Source: Pseudomonas segetis (GTDB taxonomy: Bacteria > Pseudomonadota > Gammaproteobacteria > Pseudomonadales > Pseudomonadaceae). Taken from it: a stretch of 64,000 bases of DNA. Positions 16,843 through 25,023 of this stretch are shown in pieces; position 1 is the stretch's first letter, and each line of letters opens with the position of its first letter. A model generated the notes under the pieces. That model searched no databases and had not been told where the DNA came from. It saw nothing but the letters and a program-made list of their open reading frames with translations. The position numbers and the translations under genes are program-made. The stretch is taken from NCBI RefSeq assembly GCF_900188155.1, contig NZ_FZOG01000002.1, positions 201,845 to 265,844 of the forward strand, read 5' to 3'.

Positions 16843-17478
16843 TTATTTGAATGCGTCAACAATCGTCATTTCTGCGGGCGCCGCCTGGGTTCCAGGCATA
16901 ACAAGGCGATCCTCAGAAATTGCCTTTCCAATGCGATGACAGAACTTCACCAGCGCAGGGTGGTTACCCAGGCCGGAGTCATTCAGTAGGGTGCGCAGCG
17001 TGTCGTCTCCGAACGCCTGCATGGTTTTGGCTGCGATGGCTACGTTCTCGTCGTACTTCTCGCCGCCGAACTCAGGGTCGTTACGTACTGCCTCGGACCA
17101 CTGCTTGCGCAAGCCTTCGCGACTTTCCGATAACGCTTGCTCTTGCTTCGCTGCCATGGCGCTTTGCAGGTCGATAAGCTTTTGTGCGCCTTCCTGGGTA
17201 AGGCCAAGTTCTTTGGCAATGCCCTTGAAGTCATTCAGCACATCAGCGTCAATCTCAGCGCCTTCGCCCACAGTGAAATCAGCGTATTCATCCGGCGGAC
17301 CGGTCGGTTTGTCAGCTTGCTCGCCGCCCTTATCACCTTCGGCAACCTCTTCACCTGGCGCTGGCTGCGTCAGGGTTGTGGTTGATTCAGGTGTTGATGG
17401 CGGCGCATCCGACTGTGCAACTTCGGCTGGCGCGGCGGTGGTGTCCTGAGCTCCAGCATTGGTTGTTTCGTCAGTCAT
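16843..17478 (-). CDS. Capsid scaffolding protein
   Basis: The 211-residue, strongly acidic protein has a low-complexity Thr/Ala/Glu/Pro N-terminus, a helical middle (EGAQKLIDLQSAMAAKQEQA) and a short C-terminal segment ending VDAFK. This composition and its place just upstream of the capsid gene fit a scaffold that templates the procapsid and is then lost. It overlaps the Bbp19-like gene by 8 bp. Confidence 0.8.
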   Translation of the reverse strand: MTDETTNAGAQDTTAAPAEVAQSDAPPSTPESTTTLTQPAPGEEVAEGDKGGEQADKPTGPPDEYADFTVGEGAEIDADVLNDFKGIAKELGLTQEGAQKLIDLQSAMAAKQEQALSESREGLRKQWSEAVRNDPEFGGEKYDENVAIAAKTMQAFGDDTLRTLLNDSGLGNHPALVKFCHRIGKAISEDRLVMPGTQAAPAEMTIVDAFK

Positions 17479-17812
17479 TGGATTCTTCCTCTACGTTATC
17501 CAGCTGTAGCTGGCGGTTACGCACAGCCTCGTTCGCCTCTTGAGTCATCAGGGCGTACAGGTCTGGGCAGAGTTGGTTGATTGCTTCTAGGTACTGGTAG
17601 CCGATCTGCTTCTTGCCCTCGGCGATGTTCATCAGCCCGCCGTGAGGGTTGAAGCTGGTGGCGAACAAGTTGCACTTACTCAGCAAGGACCACATGAAGC
17701 GCCTGCCCTGCTGGGTGTTCATCAGCGCCAGAAAGTCGGCCGTCTCTTGTTTGCGGGCGAGCTTGTCCAGCTGCTCGGCCTTCTCGGTAGCAGCTTGGTT
17801 TGCAGCGTTCAT
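17471..17812 (-). CDS. Bbp19-like small virion-module protein
   Basis: The 113-residue helical protein contains FLALMNTQQGRRFMWSLL and NPHGGLMNIAEGKKQIGYQ, the hallmark of the Bbp19-like family found between portal and scaffold genes in BPP-1-like phages. Its role is not established. It overlaps the scaffold gene by 8 bp. Confidence 0.75.
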   Translation of the reverse strand: MNAANQAATEKAEQLDKLARKQETADFLALMNTQQGRRFMWSLLSKCNLFATSFNPHGGLMNIAEGKKQIGYQYLEAINQLCPDLYALMTQEANEAVRNRQLQLDNVEEESND

Positions 17813-17814
17813 TG

Positions 17815-19500
17815 TTAGGCCCCGACCAGGGACGTGAGGGCGTTCTCGCTACTCACATCAGTCTCAGAAAGGAGCTTGGCGCCCTGTACTGCTGAGCCCA
17901 TTTGCTCCATAGCGGCTTGCTGCTGCTGAGCCTTGGCGCGCTGCTCGCGAATCTGTTTAACCTGCTCCTGGCTGTTAAGGATTGCAGGCGGAACACCAAT
18001 CATTGAGGCGTATTCATTGATCGTGCTGTCGAAGTTGATGTTGTCCAGCACGCCCTGATCGATACCGGCAAGGTTCCCAGCAAACCCAAGGGTCCGCTCA
18101 ATACTGCCAACTCCCATGGCTTTCTGTGCTTGAGCCAAGATGCTGATGTACTCAACACGAAGGTCCATGCCTGCAAGCTCTTCAGGTGGCGGCGCCAGCA
18201 ACGGCTTGCCTGGCAACAGGCCAGCCCAACGCGGCACGGACTGCTCAAGCATGATTGCAAAGGTGCGATCGATAAGCGGATCAAGCAATTCGTCGTTGAG
18301 GCGCTCGAGAACTGGCCCGAGCATCAGCATCTTCTCTTCTTTGCGCGCAGCAATCTCAGTGGCAGTGCGAACCGAATCCATCTGAGAAATCATCAGGAAC
18401 AGGTCAACGAAGAACGCGGTGTCGATTCGGCCTTCGTGCGCCTGAATCTCGCCGCGCAACGCTGAATACCAAGTCGGATCAGGCGTGTAGATCGGCGAGA
18501 ACTTCTGACCCGCAGCGCTTTCGGTCACGTAGGTGATATCGCCTGGAATGATCGATGCCTTCTGGCCTTTCAGCGAGGAAGGCGCGCCCATTGCCGGTGT
18601 CGCACCTTGCGCCAATAGCTGGGCCTTGCGCTTCTCCATGAGCTGCAGGGCTTTGTTGTCACCAATACACAGAGCGCCCGGGCCACGGCCATACACATCT
18701 TCGCCATTCACTTTCCAGCGCGGCGCCATGATCGGGAACTGCTCAAAGCCTGATTCGCTCAGCGTCTTATCGCTGTCGCCGCCCTTCTCCCAATAGACTG
18801 AGCGGTAAGCCATGTTCTTGTTGTCGCGCATGCCAGCGATGCGAGTGTCGTTCGGCTCGTTTGCGTGGCAGATATCCACCCAGGCATCAGGCTTGGTGTC
18901 GAGCAGGCTTTGTGCGGCGCTGGACATTTTCGCCCTGCCAAATTGCTGCTCCATCTGGCGCGCAGTCATTCGGAACTCGCGATACAGCGTGTCAACTTGC
19001 AACCGGTCACTGTTGGCCAGCATGAAACTGCCGATGGTGAACGGATAGAACCGCACCACATCACGCGCATCAGGCATCACTGCCATCGCACCAGTACCGA
19101 AGATGCCGGCCTCACCATACAGCGTGGTAAGCGTGTTATAGAGGTTCGACTTAGCGAATACCTCACGCATTGCCACTTCAGCCTGATTCAGCCAAAGCTT
19201 GACCGGTGCGTAGTTGGCGAGGCTTGGATCAGGCGTAGCCAGCTTGAACCATGGGCGCGCCGGGCTTGTGATCCCGTCACGCATGCCAGCCTCAAGCACG
19301 CGAGCTGCATACGTCGCTGTACCGTTGATAATTTTTTGATCGCGGCGCTTGCCGTCATTGGTGTCAGATAGGCACCAGCGCCCAGTGCGCGGTTCGATGT
19401 AGTCAGAAAGCTCGCGCCACGTTTCTTTCCAGCTACTGTCGCGCTCATTGCGCAGGCTAGACATGCGGTCGTCGAGCCTTTTGCGCAGAGTGTCGGCCAT
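17815..19500 (-). CDS. Portal (head-to-tail connector) protein
   Basis: The 561-residue protein matches the podovirus head-tail connector family: an N-terminal RWCLSDTNDGKRRDQKIING block, then TSPARPWFKLATPD, a central SVYWEKGGDSDK region and FFVDLFLMISQ followed by TATEIAARKEEKM near residue 380. It forms the dodecameric ring where DNA enters and leaves. The Gln-rich C-terminus could contact the adaptor. Only 2 bases separate it from the next gene. Confidence 0.9.
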   Translation of the reverse strand: MADTLRKRLDDRMSSLRNERDSSWKETWRELSDYIEPRTGRWCLSDTNDGKRRDQKIINGTATYAARVLEAGMRDGITSPARPWFKLATPDPSLANYAPVKLWLNQAEVAMREVFAKSNLYNTLTTLYGEAGIFGTGAMAVMPDARDVVRFYPFTIGSFMLANSDRLQVDTLYREFRMTARQMEQQFGRAKMSSAAQSLLDTKPDAWVDICHANEPNDTRIAGMRDNKNMAYRSVYWEKGGDSDKTLSESGFEQFPIMAPRWKVNGEDVYGRGPGALCIGDNKALQLMEKRKAQLLAQGATPAMGAPSSLKGQKASIIPGDITYVTESAAGQKFSPIYTPDPTWYSALRGEIQAHEGRIDTAFFVDLFLMISQMDSVRTATEIAARKEEKMLMLGPVLERLNDELLDPLIDRTFAIMLEQSVPRWAGLLPGKPLLAPPPEELAGMDLRVEYISILAQAQKAMGVGSIERTLGFAGNLAGIDQGVLDNINFDSTINEYASMIGVPPAILNSQEQVKQIREQRAKAQQQQAAMEQMGSAVQGAKLLSETDVSSENALTSLVGA

Positions 19501-19502
19501 GA

Positions 19503-19775
19503 TTAAGCGCCCAGCAGGGTTTTTTGCCCTGTATTTGCTTGCGTGGTCAGGCCGTTTGCGCCAGTGAGGATAGTGCTCGACTGCCCAGCGGCAGCAGCGC
19601 GGCGGCGCTTCTCGTCCTCACGCGCAGCAATGACGCCTGGATCTGCCTCTGTTGGGGTTGGGTCAACAGAGGCAGGGGCGTCTGGTGCCTTTGGTGGCTC
19701 CAGCGCTCCAGTGAACGCATCGGTAATCCCCAGCGTTGCCACTGAGGCAAGTTTCTTTAGCTTGCTGCCGCACAT
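19503..19775 (-). CDS. Small tail-assembly protein, T7 gp7.3-like position
   Basis: The 90-residue protein has a short N-terminal basic/hydrophobic part (MCGSKLKKLASVATLG), a Pro/Ala/Asp middle and an ARED-EKRRRAAAAG segment followed by a Gly/Thr/Ser tail ending KTLLGA. Composition and location right before the portal recall T7 gp7.3, a small virion protein needed for tail assembly. Similarity is in layout only. Confidence 0.55.
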   Translation of the reverse strand: MCGSKLKKLASVATLGITDAFTGALEPPKAPDAPASVDPTPTEADPGVIAAREDEKRRRAAAAGQSSTILTGANGLTTQANTGQKTLLGA

Positions 19776-19777
19776 GG

Positions 19778-21241
19778 CTAGCTCCCTCCAAATGGGTCGT
19801 AATCAGATTTGTAAACGCCAGCCTCAGCAGGCTTGCACTGGAACCGCTGCAGAGCATTGCGGCGCATCATGTAGGCGTAACGAGTCGCCGAGATCAGGTC
19901 ATCGTTAAGCTTCACGATCTTTCCTGTCTCGTCCCGGTGGTAACTCATCTTTTCTTCAAAGAAATCAGATAGGTGCGAGAACACCTTGAAGCGCCCGGTG
20001 GTCATGCGTTCATAGAGCTCGACCAAGCCAGCCTCGACGCCAACGCCGCCCTCTGGCCACGTAGCGTGAGTGCCCATCATTTGCCAGCCAGCATCGTCAT
20101 AAGCTGCTTTCTGGTGAATGCCTGACGACTTCTCAGACTGCAGGCCGTCAGCAGCCCAGGCAGTTGGCACATATTGCGCCCATGCCTTGACCGATCCCCA
20201 GGCGGTTATTGGTGTGACCTTTGACTTCTTCCATGCGTGGGCCAGGTAAACCACATCAGACTCAATGTCGATCCAAAGCTGCACATGCGCTTGCGGGTGA
20301 TCCCAACCAAAGTCCATGCCGTTGACTACCCAGAAATGAGCAGGACATTCAAACGGCGCACACTTGATCAGGTCGTCGCCGAAATCGAATATCAAGCCAG
20401 TACCAAGCAATGGCATACCTTTTGAGCGCATATCGCGCTGCCACTGCGGGTACATACCCAGCAGCTTGCGGCGCGTTTCTTCGGTTAAGTGAGGCGCGTC
20501 ATCCCAAGTGGCGCGCTGCATGTACTGCCCTTCAGCGGGCTCATCCATGAACTGCACTACAAGTTCGGTGCGGCCATTCTCAGGCGTAAAGGTCAGTATT
20601 CCCCTGCCGCCCTTGCCGCCGTCACCTGTTGCCGTGCGGGTCAGTACCTGCGGGTAAATAGCTTTGTCGCGGGGTTCTTCGTCGATGTGATACCAATCAA
20701 CGCTATCGCCCATGATTGCGTGCTGGCCCTGGCTGTATGACCAGAACTGCACAATCGCAATACCACCACTGGCGTGCCTGACTCTCACCTCGCGCATTGC
20801 GCCACTGGTGCCGGTAGCAGATTTCCAGTCGACAACACGATCAGCTGGTATAAGGCCGCCAATAAACTTGTTGCCTTCTGCCCTACCAAACAATGGCGCC
20901 TGGAGCAGGTCGCGTGTCTTCTCCATCGAGAAGCCAAGCAGCCAGCACAGTGGCGGGGCTTCGAACCTGTGGCCTTCCCAATCGTCTGGGTAATCGCCCA
21001 GCAAATGGATGGCATCTATGGTCAGGCCCGTCCGAGTCTTGCCCACCCGGTTTGCTGCCATAAGCATGCAAGACGTGTGATCGGCCGTTGCTGCAACAAA
21101 CTTGGTTTGCCACGCATACAGCGACTCAAACTGAATCAGATGCTGCCTTGTCGCATCCCTGCGGCGTTTTTCCTCAAGCAGCGCCAGCAGCTCTATGCGT
21201 TCTTCCCGGTTACCCGGCAAGCTGAGCGATGCGGCGCTCAA
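19778..21241 (-). CDS. Terminase large subunit
   Basis: The 487-residue packaging motor has a Walker A at AANRVGKTR (residues 62-70), a Walker B at VDWYHIDEEP (181-190) with the catalytic acidic pair, and an RNase H-like nuclease start at NGMDFGWDHP (first Asp near 310). It overlaps the small subunit by 32 bp, consistent with coupled translation. Confidence 0.93.
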   Translation of the reverse strand: MSAASLSLPGNREERIELLALLEEKRRRDATRQHLIQFESLYAWQTKFVAATADHTSCMLMAANRVGKTRTGLTIDAIHLLGDYPDDWEGHRFEAPPLCWLLGFSMEKTRDLLQAPLFGRAEGNKFIGGLIPADRVVDWKSATGTSGAMREVRVRHASGGIAIVQFWSYSQGQHAIMGDSVDWYHIDEEPRDKAIYPQVLTRTATGDGGKGGRGILTFTPENGRTELVVQFMDEPAEGQYMQRATWDDAPHLTEETRRKLLGMYPQWQRDMRSKGMPLLGTGLIFDFGDDLIKCAPFECPAHFWVVNGMDFGWDHPQAHVQLWIDIESDVVYLAHAWKKSKVTPITAWGSVKAWAQYVPTAWAADGLQSEKSSGIHQKAAYDDAGWQMMGTHATWPEGGVGVEAGLVELYERMTTGRFKVFSHLSDFFEEKMSYHRDETGKIVKLNDDLISATRYAYMMRRNALQRFQCKPAEAGVYKSDYDPFGGS

Positions 21242-21836
21242 TTTCTTCGTCCGTTAATTCTTCATGCGGCTGACGTGGCAGCTCAGCGCCAACGTCATAT
21301 GCCTGGCGCTCAAGGGTGATCAGTGTCTTCAGCGTCTCAGCCAATTCCTTCATCGTCTTGGTGCGCGACGGGAGGCTGATAACCTTCATGTACAGATCGT
21401 TTAGCTTGTCCTGGCCATTTTCATCAGGGGACTGAAGCAACTCGCCAAGCTGATCAAAGAGCTCGCGGTTATCGGTCATGCCTTCAAGCTCATCCAGCAG
21501 CTTGTTGGCCATCTTCCGAGAGCGCCCAATGTCCGTGCGGTGAGCAATGCGTATGTCAGCAATAACCTGCGCATTTGCCTCGATGATTCCGCGCTCGGTT
21601 GCCAGCTCTTCCTTGGAAACCTGTGTGGAAACCTCAGCTTTGGAAACCAGCGAATCAGCCTTGGCCTTGATCTTTGCCTTTAGGTCACGCTCCCAGCCAT
21701 GGGTCTTTGCTCGCTTGTTGATGGCCGTGTGAGACACGCCGCACTCGCCGGCTATCTCTCGTACAGAAAGAACGCCCGCGCGGTAGAGCTTTTCGATGCG
21801 CTCCCAGTCTGGCTGCTTCTTCACTTCCCCGCTCAT
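21210..21836 (-). CDS. Terminase small subunit
   Basis: The 208-residue protein has an N-terminal helix-turn-helix (ERIEKLYRAGVLSVREIAGE, then CGVSHTAINKRAK) used to bind the packaging site, a helical oligomerisation middle and an acidic C-terminus (EELTDEEIERRIAQL) that could touch the large subunit. It directly follows the holin-type genes and overlaps the large subunit. Confidence 0.85.
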   Translation of the reverse strand: MSGEVKKQPDWERIEKLYRAGVLSVREIAGECGVSHTAINKRAKTHGWERDLKAKIKAKADSLVSKAEVSTQVSKEELATERGIIEANAQVIADIRIAHRTDIGRSRKMANKLLDELEGMTDNRELFDQLGELLQSPDENGQDKLNDLYMKVISLPSRTKTMKELAETLKTLITLERQAYDVGAELPRQPHEELTDEEIERRIAQLAG

Positions 21837-21838
21837 AC

Positions 21839-22048
21839 TCAGTCCTTAGCCAGTGTTTCTTGCTTAACGGTCCGAGCAACAGCGGCAGCAATACCAACAA
21901 TCGTGGCAAGCACTGCGAACACACCACCAGGCATATGCGGCTGCCATAGTGGCACCAGAGCTTCACAAGCAGACAGGGCGGCACTCAGCACAGCTAAACG
22001 TACCGACCAGAGTCGATACCATTGTTTGGCATGGGAAGCTGGCTTCAC
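21839..22048 (-). CDS. Small two-helix membrane protein, probable holin/antiholin partner
   Basis: The 69-residue protein has two predicted membrane segments (about 17-34 and 40-60) and charged ends. Its ATG overlaps the stop of the upstream holin gene (ATGA). Pairs of tiny membrane genes at the head of the late operon commonly time lysis in podoviruses. Which of the two makes the lesion cannot be told from sequence. Confidence 0.65.
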   Translation of the reverse strand: MKPASHAKQWYRLWSVRLAVLSAALSACEALVPLWQPHMPGGVFAVLATIVGIAAAVARTVKQETLAKD

Positions 22049-22293
22049 GCCTCATCCGCCTTTGTGCTGTCATTCTTGATGCGGCGCCATTCACGGAGGT
22101 AGCGCGGGATCAGCAAACCGATTTGCAATAGCGTGTACAGGGCAACCAGCATGTAGCTGATATTGGACCAGTCGATTGCGCCGGTCGCGCCAGTAATAGC
22201 CACTGCGACCGCCGGGGCCGCTTTCGTGGCTTCCGCCAGCGTATCAGTGGCTGCTTGGCTCATTGGCTTGGTACTCCTGGTTAACAGCTGCAT
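22045..22293 (-). CDS. Holin-like protein with a possible dual start
   Basis: The protein has 82 residues from the ATG at 22293, which has a perfect AGGAGG five bases upstream. A second in-frame ATG at 22263, also with AGGAG before it, would give 72 residues and remove MQLLTRSTKP with two positive charges. A hydrophobic stretch around residues 30-63 (AVAITGATGAIDWS, YMLVALYTLLQIGLLI) is followed by a basic tail (RYLREWRRIK), like T7-type holins. It is the first gene after the late promoter and its terminators. Confidence 0.7.
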   Translation of the reverse strand: MQLLTRSTKPMSQAATDTLAEATKAAPAVAVAITGATGAIDWSNISYMLVALYTLLQIGLLIPRYLREWRRIKNDSTKADEA

Positions 22294-22330
22294 ACATGCC
22301 TCCTGCTTTGCAGGACTGTTGCGAGTGGAA

Positions 22331-22354
22331 TAAAAAAACCCGCTCAGTGGCGGG
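22331..22354 (-). terminator. Second late-leader terminator
   Basis: Stem CCCGC/GCGGG with a 6-nt loop and seven T residues on the minus strand, between the late promoter and the holin gene. Confidence 0.75.
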
Positions 22355-22391
22355 CAAGGGTCTGCATGGGGATGCAGGCAAGGATTTTGGG

Positions 22392-22422
22392 CAATAAAAA
22401 ACCCGGCTCGATGGCCGGGTTT
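22392..22422 (-). terminator. First late-leader terminator
   Basis: An 8-bp stem AACCCGGC/GCCGGGTT with a 6-nt loop, followed by TTTTTTATTGCCC on the minus strand. A further 5-bp hairpin (22427-22439) lies between it and the promoter and may pause RNA polymerase. Read-through presumably needs the Q protein encoded upstream. Confidence 0.8.
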
Positions 22423-22451
22423 CAACGCGGTAAAACCGCACTATGGGCACT

Positions 22452-22480
22452 AAGTTACGCCATGTGTAATCCACTGTCAA
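22452..22480 (-). promoter_or_regulatory. Late promoter (PR'-like)
   Basis: On the minus strand TTGACA (22475-22480), a 17-bp spacer and TAACTT (22452-22457) give a good sigma-70 promoter. It starts just after the Q gene and leads into a short leader with tandem terminators, the standard layout for Q-controlled late transcription. GTTACGC/GCGTAAC inverted halves at 22454-22460 and 22484-22490 flank it and could be part of the Q site. Confidence 0.7.
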
Positions 22481-22490
22481 CATGCGTAAC

Positions 22491-22853
22491 TCATGCTGCA
22501 ATATCGTGGCCGCACAGCGCTGAATCGACCCATGCACTGCCCACCATGACCAACTCCTGAGCCTTTACGTGCGTAATACCCATCAGCTTGCCAAGGTGCC
22601 GATAGCTGATGCCGTGCCGGTAATAATTCCACAGAGCCTGACCGGCTTCCGGATAGCGCTTCTCCAGTCGCGATACCAGGCGGTCGATGAGCATTGCGGT
22701 GTCGTCGGTGATGCATGGATCTAGCCCGCCACTCATTTGCACGTTGTCTCGCATTAGCGCGTAGCTTGGCGACACATAGCGCGGCACACCTACCTGGACG
22801 CGCAGCCACACCCCCCACTCCTGCAATAGATATGCTGTGTCTATCTGCTGCAT
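22491..22853 (-). CDS. Late antiterminator, Q-like
   Basis: The 120-residue protein is like lambdoid phage antitermination Q/DUF1133-type proteins: a helical C-terminal part with YRHLGKLMGITHVKAQELV resembling a DNA-binding helix-turn-helix, preceded by an ALWNYYRHG segment. The ATG at 22853 fits the family start; longer in-frame versions overlap the VRR-NUC gene more. It lies directly upstream of the late promoter and tandem terminators, which it would neutralise. Confidence 0.75.
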   Translation of the reverse strand: MQQIDTAYLLQEWGVWLRVQVGVPRYVSPSYALMRDNVQMSGGLDPCITDDTAMLIDRLVSRLEKRYPEAGQALWNYYRHGISYRHLGKLMGITHVKAQELVMVGSAWVDSALCGHDIAA

Positions 22854-23218
22854 GGTGCCTCCCCGAGATACCCTTGAATTGTCTTCTGTGCTGCATCGAA
22901 CCCCTTGCACACAACTGCCATGAATCCCTGATCACTTAGCCATTGCAGCCAGTCGGCCTGCTCTGCTGATAACGCGCCGCCCTTGGAGCGCTTCATTTCT
23001 ATGAACAGACCTGCAAAGCCATGGCGCGGCGTAAGCAAGTTCAAGTCTGGATAGCCAGCCCGCACACCGCCCGCCTTCAGCTTTGCCGCTGTAATCTTGT
23101 GCCGGTGGCCTCCGTTTGGGGTTGCGGCCAGCCTGCCCCGCATTGCCGGGTACTGCAGGTCAAACCACTTGACCAAAGCAGCCTGATCTTGATCCTCTGT
23201 TGGGGCTTTTACTTTCAC
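22841..23218 (-). CDS. VRR-NUC domain nuclease
   Basis: The 125-residue protein has the VRR-NUC core: PNGGHRH (residues 34-40), AGYPDLNLL with D58, and LFIEMKRSKGG with E74 and K76, the PD-(D/E)xK active residues, then a QADWLQWLSDQGF helix. Stand-alone VRR-NUC proteins are structure-specific or junction-cutting nucleases in phages and likely serve recombination in place of RusA. It overlaps neighbours by 4 and 13 bp within the nin-like region. Confidence 0.88.
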   Translation of the reverse strand: MKVKAPTEDQDQAALVKWFDLQYPAMRGRLAATPNGGHRHKITAAKLKAGGVRAGYPDLNLLTPRHGFAGLFIEMKRSKGGALSAEQADWLQWLSDQGFMAVVCKGFDAAQKTIQGYLGEAPCSR

Positions 23219-23505
23219 GCTGCCACCTTCCCTTCCTTCAGCAGAATGGCCTGGGTGCGAATAACACCCTCAAGATGAGCAAGCGTTGCGCTATCCGGGT
23301 CAATGCGCCGGGTGCGACGGTCTACCTCGTCATGACAGGATGAGCACGCCCAGGCGCCAAGAAGATCGTGCGGCTTTATTCCAACACCACAGGTTCCAGC
23401 CAAGCGGTAATGCGCAAGCACGGTAGTAGCTGGGTCAAAGTTGCAGATACCAGGTATGCGAATCTGGCACTCACGGTCGCGGGCCAGCTTGGTTAGCTTG
23501 CTCAT
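23215..23505 (-). CDS. DUF1364 nuclease-domain protein
   Basis: The 96-residue protein has two cysteine pairs (CQIRIPGIC and CSSCHDEVD) and histidines arranged as in DUF1364, an HNH-like zinc fold found in the nin region of lambdoid phages. A typical NFDPATTVLAHYRLAGTCG block supports the family. The activity of DUF1364 is not settled. ATGA-type overlaps join it to both neighbours. Confidence 0.8.
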   Translation of the reverse strand: MSKLTKLARDRECQIRIPGICNFDPATTVLAHYRLAGTCGVGIKPHDLLGAWACSSCHDEVDRRTRRIDPDSATLAHLEGVIRTQAILLKEGKVAA

Positions 23506-23906
23506 GCGGCTACTCCCCAGTAATCAACAGTAGTGAACTTGATTCCGTACTCAGCGCCAAATGCCTCCATCACATGGAACATGTCGTTGAACCACTTTTT
23601 GGATTGCTTGCGGGTAGATACGCCGAGAACAACGAAACCACCCTCCAAGCCGGGTACCGCTCGCTGCTGCTCTACCGATGCACTGAATACGTGTTTCCAG
23701 TCCTCGTCGCTCAGCATTTGGCCGTACCATTCTTTTTGGCGGGATATGTCGCGCAACATGGCCCACATGCGGCGATTCTGGGCATCACTGCGTACTTCAT
23801 CCTTGATGCACCATGTCTTGCCCTCCGTAAGGCCTATGCGCTGGATAATCTGGATTGCGCGGGCCTTGTCTTGCTCTGTACGGATCGGGAATGATGGATT
23901 AGCCAT
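23502..23906 (-). CDS. ninB: NinB recombination protein
   Basis: The 134-residue protein matches NinB (lambda Orf-type recombination mediator): DKARAIQIIQRIGLTEGKTW, RSDAQNRRMWAMLRDIS and RKQSKKWFNDMFHVMEAFG. Lambda Orf binds single-stranded DNA and SSB and helps load the recombinase, replacing RecFOR. I use the ATG at 23906, which matches the family length, rather than the longer frame from 24038. Confidence 0.88.
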   Translation of the reverse strand: MANPSFPIRTEQDKARAIQIIQRIGLTEGKTWCIKDEVRSDAQNRRMWAMLRDISRQKEWYGQMLSDEDWKHVFSASVEQQRAVPGLEGGFVVLGVSTRKQSKKWFNDMFHVMEAFGAEYGIKFTTVDYWGVAA

Positions 23907-24108
23907 GAGCCGCCTCCGGCACTGCCTCACCAACTCGCTTGCGCATATCAGAGACAAGCTGTTCATCAGCCTGGCTGACATGCACCACAAGCCCTGAAAC
24001 AAACTCGCCTTCGCTGCATTGCGATTCAGCCTCAGCAAATGACGACGCTTTAACGGTGCGGCCGTACTGCCGGAAGTCTCGTATAAAGGTGATTTCGTAG
24101 TTGTCCAT
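23899..24108 (-). CDS. Small phage protein of unknown function
   Basis: The 69-residue protein begins MDNYEITFIRDFRQYGRTVK, continues with an ASSFAEAESQC stretch and ends with a helical region. The pattern of two short strands then EAE suggests a small alpha/beta fold that could bind nucleic acid, but no family is recognised with confidence. Its ATG overlaps the upstream stop (TGATG) and its end overlaps ninB. Confidence 0.65.
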   Translation of the reverse strand: MDNYEITFIRDFRQYGRTVKASSFAEAESQCSEGEFVSGLVVHVSQADEQLVSDMRKRVGEAVPEAAHG

Positions 24109-24233
24109 CAGCTCACACTCGCGCTTGGCCAAATGCTCTTTGCCACTGCCGAAGCAATCAGCTCGTCATCCATCAGGATCATGGTGAAAGGAGCGCAGCC
24201 CGGGATTGATATCTTCCAGCAGCGCTTATGCAT
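24108..24233 (-). CDS. Tiny nin-region protein (41 aa)
   Basis: ATG at 24233 opens a 41-residue frame, MHKRCWKISIPGCAPFTMIL onward, ending KSIWPSASVS. The start overlaps the stop of the P-like gene by 8 bp and the stop overlaps the next ATG (TGATG), so it fills the operon exactly. Short proteins with an IPG-AP-T pattern and a C-terminal IWP are common in Pseudomonas phages, with no known role. Confidence 0.65.
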   Translation of the reverse strand: MHKRCWKISIPGCAPFTMILMDDELIASAVAKSIWPSASVS

Positions 24234-25023
24234 GGCCAGGCTCCCTTGTTAACTGCCCAGCCTTGATTGCCGCCCTTTCAGCTTTTGCGCGAGCAACCCT
24301 CAGCTTCTTGCGCTCCCGGGCTGCGCGAATGTCAGCCTGCTTCTTGCGCTCTGCAGTTTTATCGGTGATGGCTTTCCGGACTTCTTGCCAGCGGGCGCGC
24401 ATCTTCTCGCTTGGCTTGGCAGCCGGTGAACCCGAAAGCAGCCCAGCGATGGCCAGTCCGTCATTGGTGATTGGTTCATGAATTAGCTGCAGGCCGTATT
24501 CTTTGGCAGCTTCATGCGACAAACGCCCCATACGAACGCCCTCCTGAACAGCCATAAGTCGGCGCTGCGGGTCAAAACCCATTGATAACGACCAGTTGAC
24601 GGGCTTGGCTTCTCGGCGGGCCGCATCAACAAAGCGGCTGTATGCCGAGATAAACGCCATACGGGCGCCAATCTTGTCTTTGGCCAGCAGGATTGGTCGG
24701 GCAGCTCCGAGCGCCAACTGAATTTCATCAGTGGTAACAACGCTGTCCGATTCGTCAGATGAAGCCAGTGCAATGCCCCATGCTTCATTAGGGTCAGGTC
24801 GGCCGTCTGCGGCCTGGATGCGCTGCATGATTGAAGCAAGGGTCAATTTGCCGGTCAGCTCGCGCCTGCATGAGCGGAGGGCCCCAGCAATTTCCTCAAC
24901 CGAATAGTGCGCCAAGTCTTCAGCAATCATCTGCGCAGCACTTGCGCTGACGGTCTGCCCGAGCGTCTCGGCCGTTGCGCAAATAGCTCCAACCAGGTCG
25001 TTCAGATCATTGGAGGAAAGCAT
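24226..25023 (-). CDS. Replication protein P-like (helicase loader candidate)
   Basis: The 265-residue protein follows the O-like gene with a 17-bp overlap, the place of lambda P. The N-terminal 70 residues are helical (LVGAICATAETLGQTVSASA, then VEEIAGALRSCRRELTGKLT) and resemble P-family loader domains. The C-terminus is a very basic Lys/Arg/Ala coiled coil. It would recruit the host DnaB helicase to the origin. No ATPase motif is present, so it is a P-type rather than DnaC-type loader. Confidence 0.65.
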   Translation of the reverse strand: MLSSNDLNDLVGAICATAETLGQTVSASAAQMIAEDLAHYSVEEIAGALRSCRRELTGKLTLASIMQRIQAADGRPDPNEAWGIALASSDESDSVVTTDEIQLALGAARPILLAKDKIGARMAFISAYSRFVDAARREAKPVNWSLSMGFDPQRRLMAVQEGVRMGRLSHEAAKEYGLQLIHEPITNDGLAIAGLLSGSPAAKPSEKMRARWQEVRKAITDKTAERKKQADIRAARERKKLRVARAKAERAAIKAGQLTREPGHA

